This document shows, piece after piece, positions 1-6,644 of a stretch of DNA of 35,766 bases. The stretch covers positions 1 through 35,766 of IMG/VR virus record IMGVR_UViG_3300032050_000412; one strand, given 5' to 3'. The DNA comes from a virus. Positions within the stretch are counted from its first letter, which is position 1, and the number at the start of each line of letters is the position of its first letter. Under the pieces are notes generated by a model, which worked only from the letters and a program-made list of their open reading frames with translations, ran no database searches and was not told where the DNA came from. The translations under genes and the position numbers were made by a program.

Positions 1-30
1 AATAATGATGGAGCTTTTAAGGCCATGTAA
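1..30 (+). CDS. 3' end of a small gene that starts at 35701 if the sequence is circular
   Basis: Read in frame from the open frame that leaves the right edge of the window (start 35701), bases 1-27 encode NNDGAFKAM and are followed by TAA at 28-30. The joined product would be 31 residues, starting MNIDCCKSYIGK, with a Cys pair near the N-terminus. No function is recognised. The evidence for the join is that the frame is kept across it and that a terminator-like hairpin follows 10 bases after the stop. A stop within 30 bases is not rare by chance, so the join is a plausible inference rather than proof. Confidence 0.45.
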   Translation, partial: NNDGAFKAM

Positions 31-40
31 AACTTATTGC

Positions 41-64
41 GCGGAATATTAGTCCGCTTTATTA
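41..64 (+). terminator. Rho-independent terminator after the late operon
   Basis: GCGGA (41-45) pairs with TCCGC (53-57) around a 7-base loop and is followed by TTTATTAT. It sits 10 bases after the stop at 28-30. It would end the head-gene operon if the genome is circular. The stem is only 5 bp but is GC-rich. Confidence 0.55.
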
Positions 65-202
65 TGTACTCATTCTTGAGGCCTGTACTTTTTATTAATT
101 CTCTCAGTTTTGACATGGGCGCAAATGTATATAATTGTACTATTCAAAAACAAGAAGTAAAAATAAATAGGCTGATAATCAATAAAATAAATAAATCTAG
201 GG

Positions 203-210
203 TATTTTTG
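203..210 (+). promoter_or_regulatory. Early promoter -7 box (Bacteroidota type)
   Basis: TATTTTTG matches the Bacteroidota sigma consensus TAnnTTTG. It lies 55 bases upstream of the first small gene at 266, in an AT-rich stretch of about 200 bases without a convincing gene. The same octamer occurs at 6453-6460 on the opposite strand before the minus-strand operon. I could not place a clear -33 TTG at the usual distance. Confidence 0.5.
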
Positions 211-218
211 TTATATCA

Positions 219-232
219 GTACAATTTTGTAC
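219..232. promoter_or_regulatory. Palindromic operator candidate at the early start site
   Basis: GTACAATTTTGTAC is a perfect inverted repeat with 6-base arms and a 2-base centre. It starts 8 bases after the -7 box at 203-210, so it would cover the transcription start. TTGTAC half-sites also occur at 135-140 and at 6492-6497, upstream of the other early plus-strand unit. The position suggests binding by a phage repressor or activator; the HTH protein at 4617-4838 is one candidate. This is inference. Confidence 0.45.
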
Positions 233-265
233 TAATTTAGCGGCATCAAACTAAACCAAAACACC

Positions 266-394
266 ATGAAACCACTATTCGCATTCCTATCGACATTCCT
301 AGCAATGGCCGCAGTAGACCAAGATCATTTCCTGACAGCACTTATCTTTATAGGTATAAGTGTTTATCTGTTCACTAAATCCCTACCCAAATGA
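266..394 (+). CDS. Small membrane protein (42 aa), first gene of the early operon
   Basis: The ATG at 266 opens a 42-codon frame whose TGA (392-394) overlaps the next start as ATGA, a junction repeated many times in this genome. The protein starts MKPLFAFLSTFLAMAA and has a second hydrophobic stretch (FLTALIFIGISVYLF) ending in a short basic tail, so it is probably an inner-membrane peptide. No family is recognised. Early, tiny membrane proteins in phages often act on the host or in superinfection control, but nothing in the sequence proves that. It could also take part in lysis, since no holin is otherwise identified. Confidence 0.6.
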   Translation: MKPLFAFLSTFLAMAAVDQDHFLTALIFIGISVYLFTKSLPK

Positions 395-591
395 GCATTG
401 AGGAATTCAACTCCAGAATCATTCAAAAACTACCAATCAAAACCGAACAAAATGACACCATCGCATCCAACGTCAATTGGTCACTCATCGAGCGACTCCG
501 AGCTTACTGGCTCATCCACGGCCCAAACACCAACGAGCAGTGCCGAGAGCATCTCAAACGTATCCGAATCCAATCCAGCATCTACCCATGA
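391..591 (+). CDS. Small hypothetical early protein (66 aa)
   Basis: The start overlaps the previous stop (ATGA). The protein is MSIEEFNSRIIQKL..., with a charged helical C-terminal half (LIERLRAYWLIHGPNTNEQC and on) that looks like a short winged-helix or HTH-type fold. I cannot assign it to a family. Third codon positions are rich in C, as in neighbouring phage genes, which supports this frame over the Ser/Thr-rich +1 frame in the overlap with the next gene. Confidence 0.6.
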   Translation: MSIEEFNSRIIQKLPIKTEQNDTIASNVNWSLIERLRAYWLIHGPNTNEQCREHLKRIRIQSSIYP

Positions 592-754
592 GGTCGGAAG
601 CATCCAACCGCTATTGGACAGATTGAGAGAAATCAGGCATAACTATAACATTGATATGCCTCTTGAAGCTTCACTTAAGCTTATTGACCTTGTAGCCGAT
701 TCATACAAGAAAGGCGGTAAGGACCAGTACGAAATCTTCAAGAGATGGATGTAA
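452..754 (+). CDS. Hypothetical early protein (about 100 aa, start uncertain)
   Basis: The C-terminal half (about residues 50-100, IQPLLDRLREIRHNYNIDMP then SYKKGGKDQYEIFKRWM) looks like a real helical protein. The N-terminal half is low-complexity Ser/Thr/Pro and lies in the +1 frame of the preceding gene, so it may not be translated. ATG 452 is the first ATG after the TTG at 398. The only other in-frame ATG (IDMP, near 656) would give a much shorter product. A +1 frameshift from the 391-591 gene is another way to reach this frame. No function is recognised. The end overlaps the next start (745). Confidence 0.5.
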   Translation: MTPSHPTSIGHSSSDSELTGSSTAQTPTSSAESISNVSESNPASTHEVGSIQPLLDRLREIRHNYNIDMPLEASLKLIDLVADSYKKGGKDQYEIFKRWM

Positions 755-912
755 AACTCAACACCTGCTACTTCAACCGATTCACAGGCGAAATAGTATT
801 AACAAGTTCAATAGTCGGCGAGTGGGTTTACTACACCAAAAAGGGCCGCACTTTCTCAAAACCAATTACAGTATTCAACCAAACCTATAAACCATGTCAA
901 ACGAAAAACTAA
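745..912 (+). CDS. Small hypothetical protein (55 aa)
   Basis: ATG 745 lies 10 bases inside the end of the preceding gene and the frame runs to TAA at 910-912, overlapping the next gene (start 894) by 19 bases. The product begins MDVKLNTCYFNRFTGEIVLT and contains a beta-rich, aromatic stretch (GEWVYYTKKGRTF). No family is recognised. The case for a gene is the lack of any other frame filling the gap at 755-893 and the overlapping packing. Confidence 0.5.
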   Translation: MDVKLNTCYFNRFTGEIVLTSSIVGEWVYYTKKGRTFSKPITVFNQTYKPCQTKN

Positions 913-1394
913 CGCACTGGAAGCAGCTAAAAAATCCCGATTATATCGGTGCATATGCGCTCCAACCCGGTGAGGAAATGATCCTTACCATCAAATCATC
1001 AGGAGTAGAACAAGTAGCCAACACCGATGGCAAGAAACAGGACTGCCTGGTCATCCATTTCATGGAAGCGGTCAAGCCGATGATCCTGAACAGCACCAAC
1101 GCCAAGGTTATCTCCAAGGTTCACCAAACCCCATACATGGAGCAATGGGTGGGCAAGCAGATTCAAATCTATGCCAGGCGAATCCGTGCCTTTGGGGAAG
1201 ATGTCGATGCCTTGCGGATCCGTGACTTCGCACCCAAAACCAAGACCATCGACCCGACCAACGCCATTGCAGCCATCAAGGCCTGCACTAGCTTGGACCA
1301 GCTCAAGAAGCTTTACACATCCCTTACCAAGGATGAGCAAGGTCACCCCGATGTCATCAAGGCAAAGGATAGCAAGAAGGGAGGTCTGGCATGA
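894..1394 (+). CDS. Conserved phage protein upstream of the YqaJ nuclease
   Basis: This 166-residue soluble protein starts MSNEKLTHWKQLKNPDYIGAY. Its core (about residues 40-110) is predicted mostly beta, with the conserved-looking stretches PMILNSTNAKVISKVHQTPY and WVGKQIQIYARRIRAFGEDV, and a helical C-terminus of about 45 residues. Proteins of this kind precede YqaJ-type nucleases in other Bacteroidota phages as far as I recall. That context suggests a role in recombination or DNA end processing, perhaps as a DNA-binding partner. No catalytic motif is visible and I do not name a family. The end overlaps the next start as ATGA (1391-1394). Confidence 0.75.
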   Translation: MSNEKLTHWKQLKNPDYIGAYALQPGEEMILTIKSSGVEQVANTDGKKQDCLVIHFMEAVKPMILNSTNAKVISKVHQTPYMEQWVGKQIQIYARRIRAFGEDVDALRIRDFAPKTKTIDPTNAIAAIKACTSLDQLKKLYTSLTKDEQGHPDVIKAKDSKKGGLA

Positions 1395-1615
1395 TACACC
1401 ACCTCCAAATCGAAATCGATAATGGCAGCCGCCTTCTAGATGCCTTGGTTGACATCAGCTACAAATGGTACGGTGAATCCGAGTTCGCATCTGGTCATTC
1501 GGACTATGGTTGGACTTGCCTATCGCTAACCGAAGTTACCGAAGATGGCACCTTGATAAAGCACAATATTTCAGATTACGAATCCCACATCGAAGAAATC
1601 GTTTCACAGCTATGA
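1391..1615 (+). CDS. Small hypothetical protein (74 aa)
   Basis: The gene is joined to its neighbours by ATGA overlaps at both ends (1391-1394 and 1612-1615), which strongly supports its limits. The protein is acidic, with several aromatic residues, and ends in a helix (YESHIEEIVSQL). It lies between the conserved recombination-region protein and the YqaJ nuclease. No domain is recognised. Confidence 0.65.
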   Translation: MIHHLQIEIDNGSRLLDALVDISYKWYGESEFASGHSDYGWTCLSLTEVTEDGTLIKHNISDYESHIEEIVSQL

Positions 1616-2217
1616 TCATACACAACTGCACCCAAGGTAGCCACGAATGGCACCAACTAAGACTTGGAAAGATAACCGGGTCAAGACTTAAGAAAATGAT
1701 GGCTAAGGACAACCTAGCCCTAATCGATGAACTTATCGCCGAGGAACAAGTCGGCATACCCGATGATGATGAATTCATGTCTGATGAAATGCAACGCGGT
1801 ATCGACATGGAACCGCTGGCTATCCAGGAGTATTCCAACATTACCGGTCATGAGGTAGAACATCCCTGCTTGATTCAATCAGAAGATTGGGACATACTAT
1901 GCCAGTCGCCCGATGGCTATGTCGGAACGGAAGGAGCTGTCGAAATCAAATGCCCCAAGACTAAGACCCACATCAAATACATTCGAATGGGCAAGATTCC
2001 AAACGAATACAAGGAGCAGGTATGGTCTTACTTTTTGGTCAATCCTGATCTTAAATGGCTGGATTTCGTGAGCTACGACCCAAGGCTTGCGGTGAAACCG
2101 ATATGGATTCTCCGCATAAACCGTGAGGATATTGCCGAGGAACTCGATGCGGCCAAAGTCGAACTCATCAAATTCATTATTAAACTTGAAAAGTATAAAT
2201 CCGAAATCTTCTTCTAA
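1612..2217 (+). CDS. YqaJ-like viral recombinase (lambda exonuclease family nuclease)
   Basis: The family is PD-(D/E)XK 5'-3' exonucleases that resect double-stranded DNA ends to feed single-strand annealing. Seen here in a 201-residue protein: WHQLRLGKITGSRL at the N-terminus (the typical R-x-G-x-I-T-G-S segment), RGIDMEPLAIQEYSNITG in the middle, SPDGYVG then GAVEIKCPKTKTH (the D...ExK metal site), and YKEQVWSYFLV (the Q/Y motif of this family). All key elements are present, so it should be active. The start at 1612 is chosen for its ATGA overlap with the previous gene. No Beta/RecT-type annealing protein is recognised nearby; the OB-fold protein at 6645 could serve as the single-strand binder. 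Confidence 0.9.
   Translation: MIIHNCTQGSHEWHQLRLGKITGSRLKKMMAKDNLALIDELIAEEQVGIPDDDEFMSDEMQRGIDMEPLAIQEYSNITGHEVEHPCLIQSEDWDILCQSPDGYVGTEGAVEIKCPKTKTHIKYIRMGKIPNEYKEQVWSYFLVNPDLKWLDFVSYDPRLAVKPIWILRINREDIAEELDAAKVELIKFIIKLEKYKSEIFF
2202..2212 (+). repeat. 11-bp direct repeat, left copy
   Basis: CGAAATCTTCT lies at the very end of the YqaJ gene. The identical 11-mer recurs at 4435-4445 at the end of the AT-rich helicase-methyltransferase gene. The repeats bracket that gene and encode similar C-termini (SEIFF and LEIF). This fits insertion by recombination at or next to a short homology. Confidence 0.65.
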
Positions 2218-2218
2218 T

Positions 2219-4447
2219 ATGACAACATACGAAACATTCTTAAATAATAAGCAAAAATCCATAGTTTTAAGTGGATTTGATATACATGAATCTGAATTAA
2301 ATGATTCAATGTTCGACTTTCAAAAGTTTATAGTAAGAAGAGCATTAAAGGCTGGTAAATATGCAATATTTGCCGATTGTGGTTTAGGTAAAACATTAAT
2401 GCAACTTGAATGGGCAAACAAAGTAAATAAGCACACAAATAAACCAGTGCTTATACTTGCTCCGCTTGCCGTTGCAGGGCAAACAGTAAAAGAAGGTTCA
2501 AAGTTTAATATTGATGTTTGCAAATACGATGGGAGTAATGCACCTATACAAATTTTAAACTATGAGCAATTAGAAAATATTGATACTACTATATTTGGTG
2601 GTATAGTATTGGATGAAAGTAGTATACTAAAGAACTATGAAGGAGCTACAAAAAAACTAATCTTAGATTTGTTTTCTAAAACACCTTATAAGCTTGCTTG
2701 TACTGCAACACCAAGCCCAAACGATCCAATGGAGTTAGGCAATCATTCTGAGTTTTTAGATGTAATGACAAGAACTGAGATGCTTGCAATGTATTTTATT
2801 CATGATGGTGGAGAAACTGCTAAATGGAGATTAAAAGGTCATGCCACAAAATTATTCTATCAATTTGTTGGTACTTGGGCTATTATGCTTAATAAACCAT
2901 CTGATATTGGTTTTATTATGAATGGATATGATTTGCCATCATTGAATTTAATAGAAAAACAGATAATAACTCCTAAAAGAGATAATGGTAGTTTATTTAA
3001 TGATGCAATAATTAGTGCAACTAATTTTAATCAAGAGTTAAGGATAACAAAAGAAGAAAGACTTAATGAAGTCATTAGGCTTGTTAATAGTAAACCGGAA
3101 GAAAATTTCATTATTTGGATTAAACAAAATGAGGAAGGTGAAATATTAAAAAAATTAATTCCTGAAGCTAAAGAGGTAAAAGGCAGTGACACCAATGAAT
3201 GGAAAGAAAAAACACTTCTTGGATTTGCAAATAATGAATTCAGAATATTAATTACTAAAACTAAAATAGCATCTTTTGGAATGAATTATCAAAATTGCAG
3301 GAATCAAATATTTGCTTCACTTGATTTCTCATTTGAAGGCTTATATCAAGCAATTCGCAGAAGTTACCGATTTGGTCAGAAAAATGAAGTAAACATTTAT
3401 TTAATAACTACAGACACAATGGCTAATGTAAATCAATCAATAAATAACAAACAAAAACAATTTGAAATTATGCAAGATGAAATGAGTCAAGCCGTAAATG
3501 CAAATTTAAGCGGAAAACTAATGAATAAATCTCAACTGGATTTGACAGCAGAAAATAATGAATGGTTTAGGATTGAACGCGGAGACAGTTGCCAATTAAT
3601 TAAATCAATACCGGATGAAAGTATTCATTACTCAATATTTAGTCCTCCATTTGCATCTTTATATACATATTCTGATCATTTAGAAGATATGGGGAATTCT
3701 AAAAATTATAATGAGTTCTTTGAACATTTTAAGTATTTAGTAAAAGATTTATTTAGAATACTTAAACCTGGTAGAAATGTATCTATTCATTGTATGAATT
3801 TGCCAACTACAAAAACTCATCATGGCTTTATTGGTATTGAAGATTTTAGAGGAGATATAATTAGACTTTTTCAAGAGTGTGGTTTTACATACCACTCAGA
3901 AGTATGTATTTGGAAAGATCCAGTAATTGCAATGCAAAGAACAAAGGCAATAGGATTATTGCATAAACAAGTAGTCAAGGATAGTTGTATGAGTAGACAA
4001 GGAATACCAGATTATTTAGTTACTATGAAAAAACCTGGAATAAATACTGAACCAGTTCAAGGTGAATTTGATCATTTCTGTGGTGATCAAAGTACATTTA
4101 AATCTGAAGGTAGATTGTCAATTGATATTTGGCAGCGTTACGCATCACCTGTTTGGATGGATATAGATCCTGGAAATACTTTGCAATACATGTCTGCAAG
4201 AAATGAAAAAGATGAAAGGCATATTTGTCCATTACAATTAGATGTTATTCATAGAGGTGTTCAGTTATGGTCTAATCCTGGAGATACTGTATTTACTCCA
4301 TTTTTGGGAATAGGTAGTGAATTATATGAGTCTATTAAATTAAATAGGAAAGGTATCGGTTTTGAATTAAAAGAAAGTTACTTTGATTTAGCCAAATCAA
4401 ATCTTAATTCATTAATTAAATCAAAAAATCAACTCGAAATCTTCTAA
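2219..4447 (+). CDS. SF2 helicase fused to a beta-class DNA methyltransferase
   Basis: This 742-residue protein joins two enzymes. Residues 1-430 form a SNF2-like ATPase: Walker A CGLGKT (54-59), motif II LDESS (131-135), motif III TATPSPN (162-168), motif V near IASFGMNYQN (350-359) and motif VI QAIRRSYRFGQ (377-387). Residues 445-742 form an amino-methyltransferase with catalytic SPPF (475-478) before the SAM-binding FTPFLGIGSE (692-701), the order of the beta class. It probably methylates adenine N6 or cytosine N4 in phage DNA, as protection against restriction; DarB of phage P1 also combines methylase and helicase. No nuclease domain is seen. Base composition is far more AT-rich than the neighbours, with sharp edges at both ends. 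The ATG at 2219 is where the composition changes. Confidence 0.88.
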   Translation: MTTYETFLNNKQKSIVLSGFDIHESELNDSMFDFQKFIVRRALKAGKYAIFADCGLGKTLMQLEWANKVNKHTNKPVLILAPLAVAGQTVKEGSKFNIDVCKYDGSNAPIQILNYEQLENIDTTIFGGIVLDESSILKNYEGATKKLILDLFSKTPYKLACTATPSPNDPMELGNHSEFLDVMTRTEMLAMYFIHDGGETAKWRLKGHATKLFYQFVGTWAIMLNKPSDIGFIMNGYDLPSLNLIEKQIITPKRDNGSLFNDAIISATNFNQELRITKEERLNEVIRLVNSKPEENFIIWIKQNEEGEILKKLIPEAKEVKGSDTNEWKEKTLLGFANNEFRILITKTKIASFGMNYQNCRNQIFASLDFSFEGLYQAIRRSYRFGQKNEVNIYLITTDTMANVNQSINNKQKQFEIMQDEMSQAVNANLSGKLMNKSQLDLTAENNEWFRIERGDSCQLIKSIPDESIHYSIFSPPFASLYTYSDHLEDMGNSKNYNEFFEHFKYLVKDLFRILKPGRNVSIHCMNLPTTKTHHGFIGIEDFRGDIIRLFQECGFTYHSEVCIWKDPVIAMQRTKAIGLLHKQVVKDSCMSRQGIPDYLVTMKKPGINTEPVQGEFDHFCGDQSTFKSEGRLSIDIWQRYASPVWMDIDPGNTLQYMSARNEKDERHICPLQLDVIHRGVQLWSNPGDTVFTPFLGIGSELYESIKLNRKGIGFELKESYFDLAKSNLNSLIKSKNQLEIF
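4435..4445 (+). repeat. 11-bp direct repeat, right copy
   Basis: This is the second copy of CGAAATCTTCT (first copy 2202-2212), again placed directly before a stop codon and the next gene's start. Deleting one repeat plus the intervening 2.2 kb would leave an intact YqaJ gene followed by the zinc-ribbon gene. Confidence 0.65.
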
Positions 4448-4449
4448 AC

Positions 4450-4620
4450 ATGACCCTACGCAAACACTACCGCCAATACTATTGGCAGAAACAGCACCAG
4501 GCTGAACTAAAACGCATCAAGGAAACAGGTAGGTGCCTATGCGGTGCCAAACTCGATGAACACAATCGCATCATCGACCGGGGTGCGCAATATGGATTTG
4601 AATGCGAGCAATGCCGATGA
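4450..4620 (+). CDS. Small zinc-ribbon-like protein (56 aa)
   Basis: ATG 4450 comes two bases after the methyltransferase stop. The product has a basic, aromatic N-terminal helix (about residues 1-25) and then a CLC...CEQC arrangement ending at the last residues (C29 and C31, then C53 and C56 by my count), which suits a single zinc ribbon. Composition returns to the GC level of the phage backbone. It overlaps the next gene as ATGA (4617-4620). A nucleic-acid binding role is likely, but there is no family assignment. Confidence 0.65.
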   Translation: MTLRKHYRQYYWQKQHQAELKRIKETGRCLCGAKLDEHNRIIDRGAQYGFECEQCR

Positions 4621-4838
4621 ACCACCGCTGGACCCAAAAGCAAGTCGATTTCATCATAGCCAATGGCATGCTCTCAGATCGCGAAATCTCAAACCATATC
4701 GGCGTGGAACCTGCCAAAATCAAATCCTATCGCAGGCGCAACGGCATCAAGAAAGACCCAAAGTTCCTAACGACCTGCCTGACCAATATCACCAAGCACG
4801 GCGGAGGCAGGCCAGTTCGGAAATCGTTACAAGAATAA
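4617..4838 (+). CDS. Small helix-turn-helix DNA-binding protein (73 aa)
   Basis: The central segment (about residues 5-40) reads WTQKQVDFIIANGMLSDREI followed by SNHIGVEPAKIKSYRRRNGI, a Myb/SANT-like or sigma-region-4-like HTH with a basic recognition helix. The start at 4617 uses the ATGA junction; ATG 4602 is in frame and would add 5 residues. It may regulate phage transcription. The palindrome at 219-232 is a possible target, but no link is shown by the sequence. Confidence 0.65.
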   Translation: MNHRWTQKQVDFIIANGMLSDREISNHIGVEPAKIKSYRRRNGIKKDPKFLTTCLTNITKHGGGRPVRKSLQE

Positions 4839-4881
4839 ATGAAAATTACCCTTACTTTGATACATTAAAACTGCACCAAGA

Positions 4882-5067
4882 ATGTCAAGAAGATTAAATT
4901 TTAAAATAAAAAAGAAAAAAGATGGTATATTTTATATAAAAAAAATAAATAAATGGATAGTCAGAATTAAAGAAGGTAAATATATAAGAACTATTGGTTC
5001 ATATGAATCAAAATTAAATGCATTAGAAATCTATAATTCCTACACAACCACGCCATCCACTATCTGA
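4882..5067 (+). CDS. AP2-like DNA-binding fragment, AT-rich
   Basis: The 61-residue product has the three-strand-plus-helix pattern of an AP2/ERF-type domain: KKDGIFYIKKINKWIVRI, then GKYIRTIGSYESKLNALEIY. In phages such domains usually belong to HNH homing endonucleases; no HNH part is present, so this may be a remnant. It is very AT-rich up to about 5039, where the sequence abruptly becomes the 3' end of the converging metallophosphoesterase gene. Its last 9 codons are read from that gene's DNA (28-base overlap). It may be truncated by the insertion boundary rather than a complete gene. Confidence 0.5.
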   Translation: MSRRLNFKIKKKKDGIFYIKKINKWIVRIKEGKYIRTIGSYESKLNALEIYNSYTTTPSTI

Positions 5068-6077
5068 AAAGGACTGACCTGAAACGAGCCGTCATCGTTA
5101 ACTTCTACGGTGGCGGCTCCTTGGGTCCACTGGTTTAGCACTCCTGTATATCTTGGCTTCAAATACGCCAAACAACCCAAAGCCCAAGCACCATGAACCT
5201 CATCGGCAAGGTTCCTGGAAGTATCAACTTGCTGTTTATGCCAGTGTCCGAATATCACATTGACACCCACCCTCATCCTGACCTGCCGAGCAATATTAAC
5301 CGTGCCACTTTTCAAACCAAGCTCATGACCGTGCGCTATCCATAGCTTACCGAACCGCGCCACTTTATGCTCAGGGACATGGATGATGTTATGGTCAGCC
5401 AACTCCAACTGAGTGGGGATATCCATACCGAACAACTTAACCAGTTCCGGTGCCTTCGAGGCCACATAAGCCTCCAACCTTTTCTCATGGTTGCCATCCT
5501 TCCAAAAGATAGGAATATCAGGAAACAAGCTCCGTAGCGACTTCACAAAGCTTCTGCCAACTTCAATCTCATCGCGCAGGTATCTTCCATCTGGCATCTT
5601 TTCAAATCGGCTCACATCTTCCAGATCCATGATATCGCCGTTAAGATATATCCCATCCACCCCACGCTTCTTAAACTCACTGAAGCAAGCCTGAACCGCA
5701 AACTTATCATGGTAAGGCAAGTGTATATCGTTACAGATACCCAACTTCTTTACACCTTGTATAACATAAGGCTCATTGATCTCACTCCAACTATTGGGAA
5801 AGTCTACCATTAAACCCAGCGGATCATTAAAGTCAGCTTCAACCATCACAGCATCACCCAATATAGCCCTTTGCACACTTTCCAAATCACGGTCATAATC
5901 CTTGATCTTGCCCTGTCGGCATCGAGCCACATAACCCCGAATAGTATTATAAGTAGTTTTAACCTCTGGGTGCATCTTCAAATACAACTTGGAAACCCTA
6001 TCTATGCCAAGGTCAGAGGTCCTATGAGCCTCATCATTCTCGGTCAGCCACTTATTTACTTCCTGTCTTAAGCTCAT
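5040..6077 (-). CDS. Calcineurin-like metallophosphoesterase
   Basis: This 345-residue protein carries the metal-binding motifs of the family in order: NDIHLPYHD (D-x-H), NGDIMDLED (GD), KDGNHEKRLEAY (GNHE), IAHGHELG and FGHWHKQQ (GHxH). The first 80 or so residues are helical, with a repressor- or resolvase-like HTH appearance (SKLYLKMHPEVKTTYNTIRG). Family members hydrolyse phosphomono- or phosphodiesters, and in phages they can act on DNA, RNA or nucleotides; the substrate here is unknown. The gene overlaps the end of the upstream zincin gene by 26 bases, so the two form a minus-strand operon. Its 3' end meets the AP2-like fragment. Confidence 0.88.
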   Translation of the reverse strand: MSLRQEVNKWLTENDEAHRTSDLGIDRVSKLYLKMHPEVKTTYNTIRGYVARCRQGKIKDYDRDLESVQRAILGDAVMVEADFNDPLGLMVDFPNSWSEINEPYVIQGVKKLGICNDIHLPYHDKFAVQACFSEFKKRGVDGIYLNGDIMDLEDVSRFEKMPDGRYLRDEIEVGRSFVKSLRSLFPDIPIFWKDGNHEKRLEAYVASKAPELVKLFGMDIPTQLELADHNIIHVPEHKVARFGKLWIAHGHELGLKSGTVNIARQVRMRVGVNVIFGHWHKQQVDTSRNLADEVHGAWALGCLAYLKPRYTGVLNQWTQGAATVEVNDDGSFQVSPFQIVDGVVV

Positions 6078-6426
6078 AGATTTCTTTGATTAAGTATCCA
6101 AACAAATACGCAAACGACTCTTCACTACTCTGGTCATGCTTCAAACCGATATACCTGCCATGGTCCATCACCACATGCCAAACCTCATGAGCAATAGCTT
6201 CAATCGAAAGCTTGGTGAACATGATCACATACTGACCAGGTAAGCTATGCTCTAGATAACAGGTCTGCGCATCGGTATCGCAATCCATGGTAAACTCAGA
6301 AGGATTGAACTTTTCCGACTTGTTTCTGATTCGATTTAGCTTAGTGGCAACCTCAAAAGCCGTAGCCTTGACAAACACATGCACCACAAAGGGGCGGTCT
6401 TTCAATGCTATCTTCTTGTAAATCAC
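6052..6426 (-). CDS. HExxH zinc metallopeptidase-like protein
   Basis: This 124-residue protein has HEVWH at residues 80-84 with a following acidic residue (E103 in SSEESFAYLFG) able to act as third ligand, the layout of small gluzincin-like peptidases seen in phages. It has no signal peptide or membrane segment, so it probably acts in the cytoplasm, perhaps on a host protein; it is not an obvious endolysin. The start codon is GTG at 6426-6424. It is the first gene of the minus-strand pair and lies about 27 bases after a TATTTTTG promoter box on that strand. Confidence 0.8.
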   Translation of the reverse strand: MIYKKIALKDRPFVVHVFVKATAFEVATKLNRIRNKSEKFNPSEFTMDCDTDAQTCYLEHSLPGQYVIMFTKLSIEAIAHEVWHVVMDHGRYIGLKHDQSSEESFAYLFGYLIKEIYELKTGSK

Positions 6427-6452
6427 GGCATAAAAATATGTTGAAAAGAAAA

Positions 6453-6460
6453 CAAAAATA
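6453..6460 (-). promoter_or_regulatory. Minus-strand promoter -7 box
   Basis: On the minus strand this reads TATTTTTG, matching TAnnTTTG and identical to the early plus-strand box at 203-210. It lies about 27 bases upstream of the zincin gene start. It would drive the zincin and metallophosphoesterase genes, divergent from the plus-strand leader that starts near 6530. Confidence 0.5.
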
Positions 6461-6517
6461 CATTAAAGGGGCGACTTATCAGTTATCGACTTTGTACTTT
6501 TTGGCGAAAATCTGCAT

Positions 6518-6532
6518 TAGTTTAGCAGCATC
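6518..6532 (+). promoter_or_regulatory. Candidate promoter or control element shared with the 233-247 region
   Basis: TAGTTTAGCAGCATC here and TAATTTAGCGGCATC at 233-247 match at 13 of 15 bases. Each is preceded by a TTGTAC half-site (6492-6497 and 227-232). Both lie just upstream of plus-strand early units. The element is either an atypical -7 region or a regulator site. Confidence 0.35.
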
Positions 6533-6535
6533 GTT

Positions 6536-6612
6536 GTGACAGACGTATTAAGAAATTGGTGATTCCCCACCACAAGTACCCCCGAAAGATGTCTGTCACC
6601 ATCCTAGGGGGT
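6536..6612 (+). ncRNA. Structured 5' leader with H-type pseudoknot, before the OB-fold gene
   Basis: Stem 1: GTGACAGAC (6536-6544) pairs with GTCTGTCAC (6591-6599), extendable to 11 bp with a G-U pair. Inside it a small hairpin forms (TGGTG 6557-6561 with CACCA 6568-6572). A loop segment ACCCCC (6578-6583) pairs with GGGGGT (6607-6612) downstream of stem 1, making an H-type pseudoknot whose second stem is followed by T-rich sequence and, 32 bases later, the ATG at 6645. It could be an attenuator, a translation-control element or a riboswitch-like RNA. A second leader of the same layout lies at 7143-7248. Confidence 0.55.
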
Positions 6613-6644
6613 TTCTTATTGTTACCAACTTAAAACAAATAAAT

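Noticed and set aside
37-240. 67-codon frame at the left end
   Set aside because: It runs through the terminator hairpin, promoter box and palindrome, is AT-rich and has no coding character.
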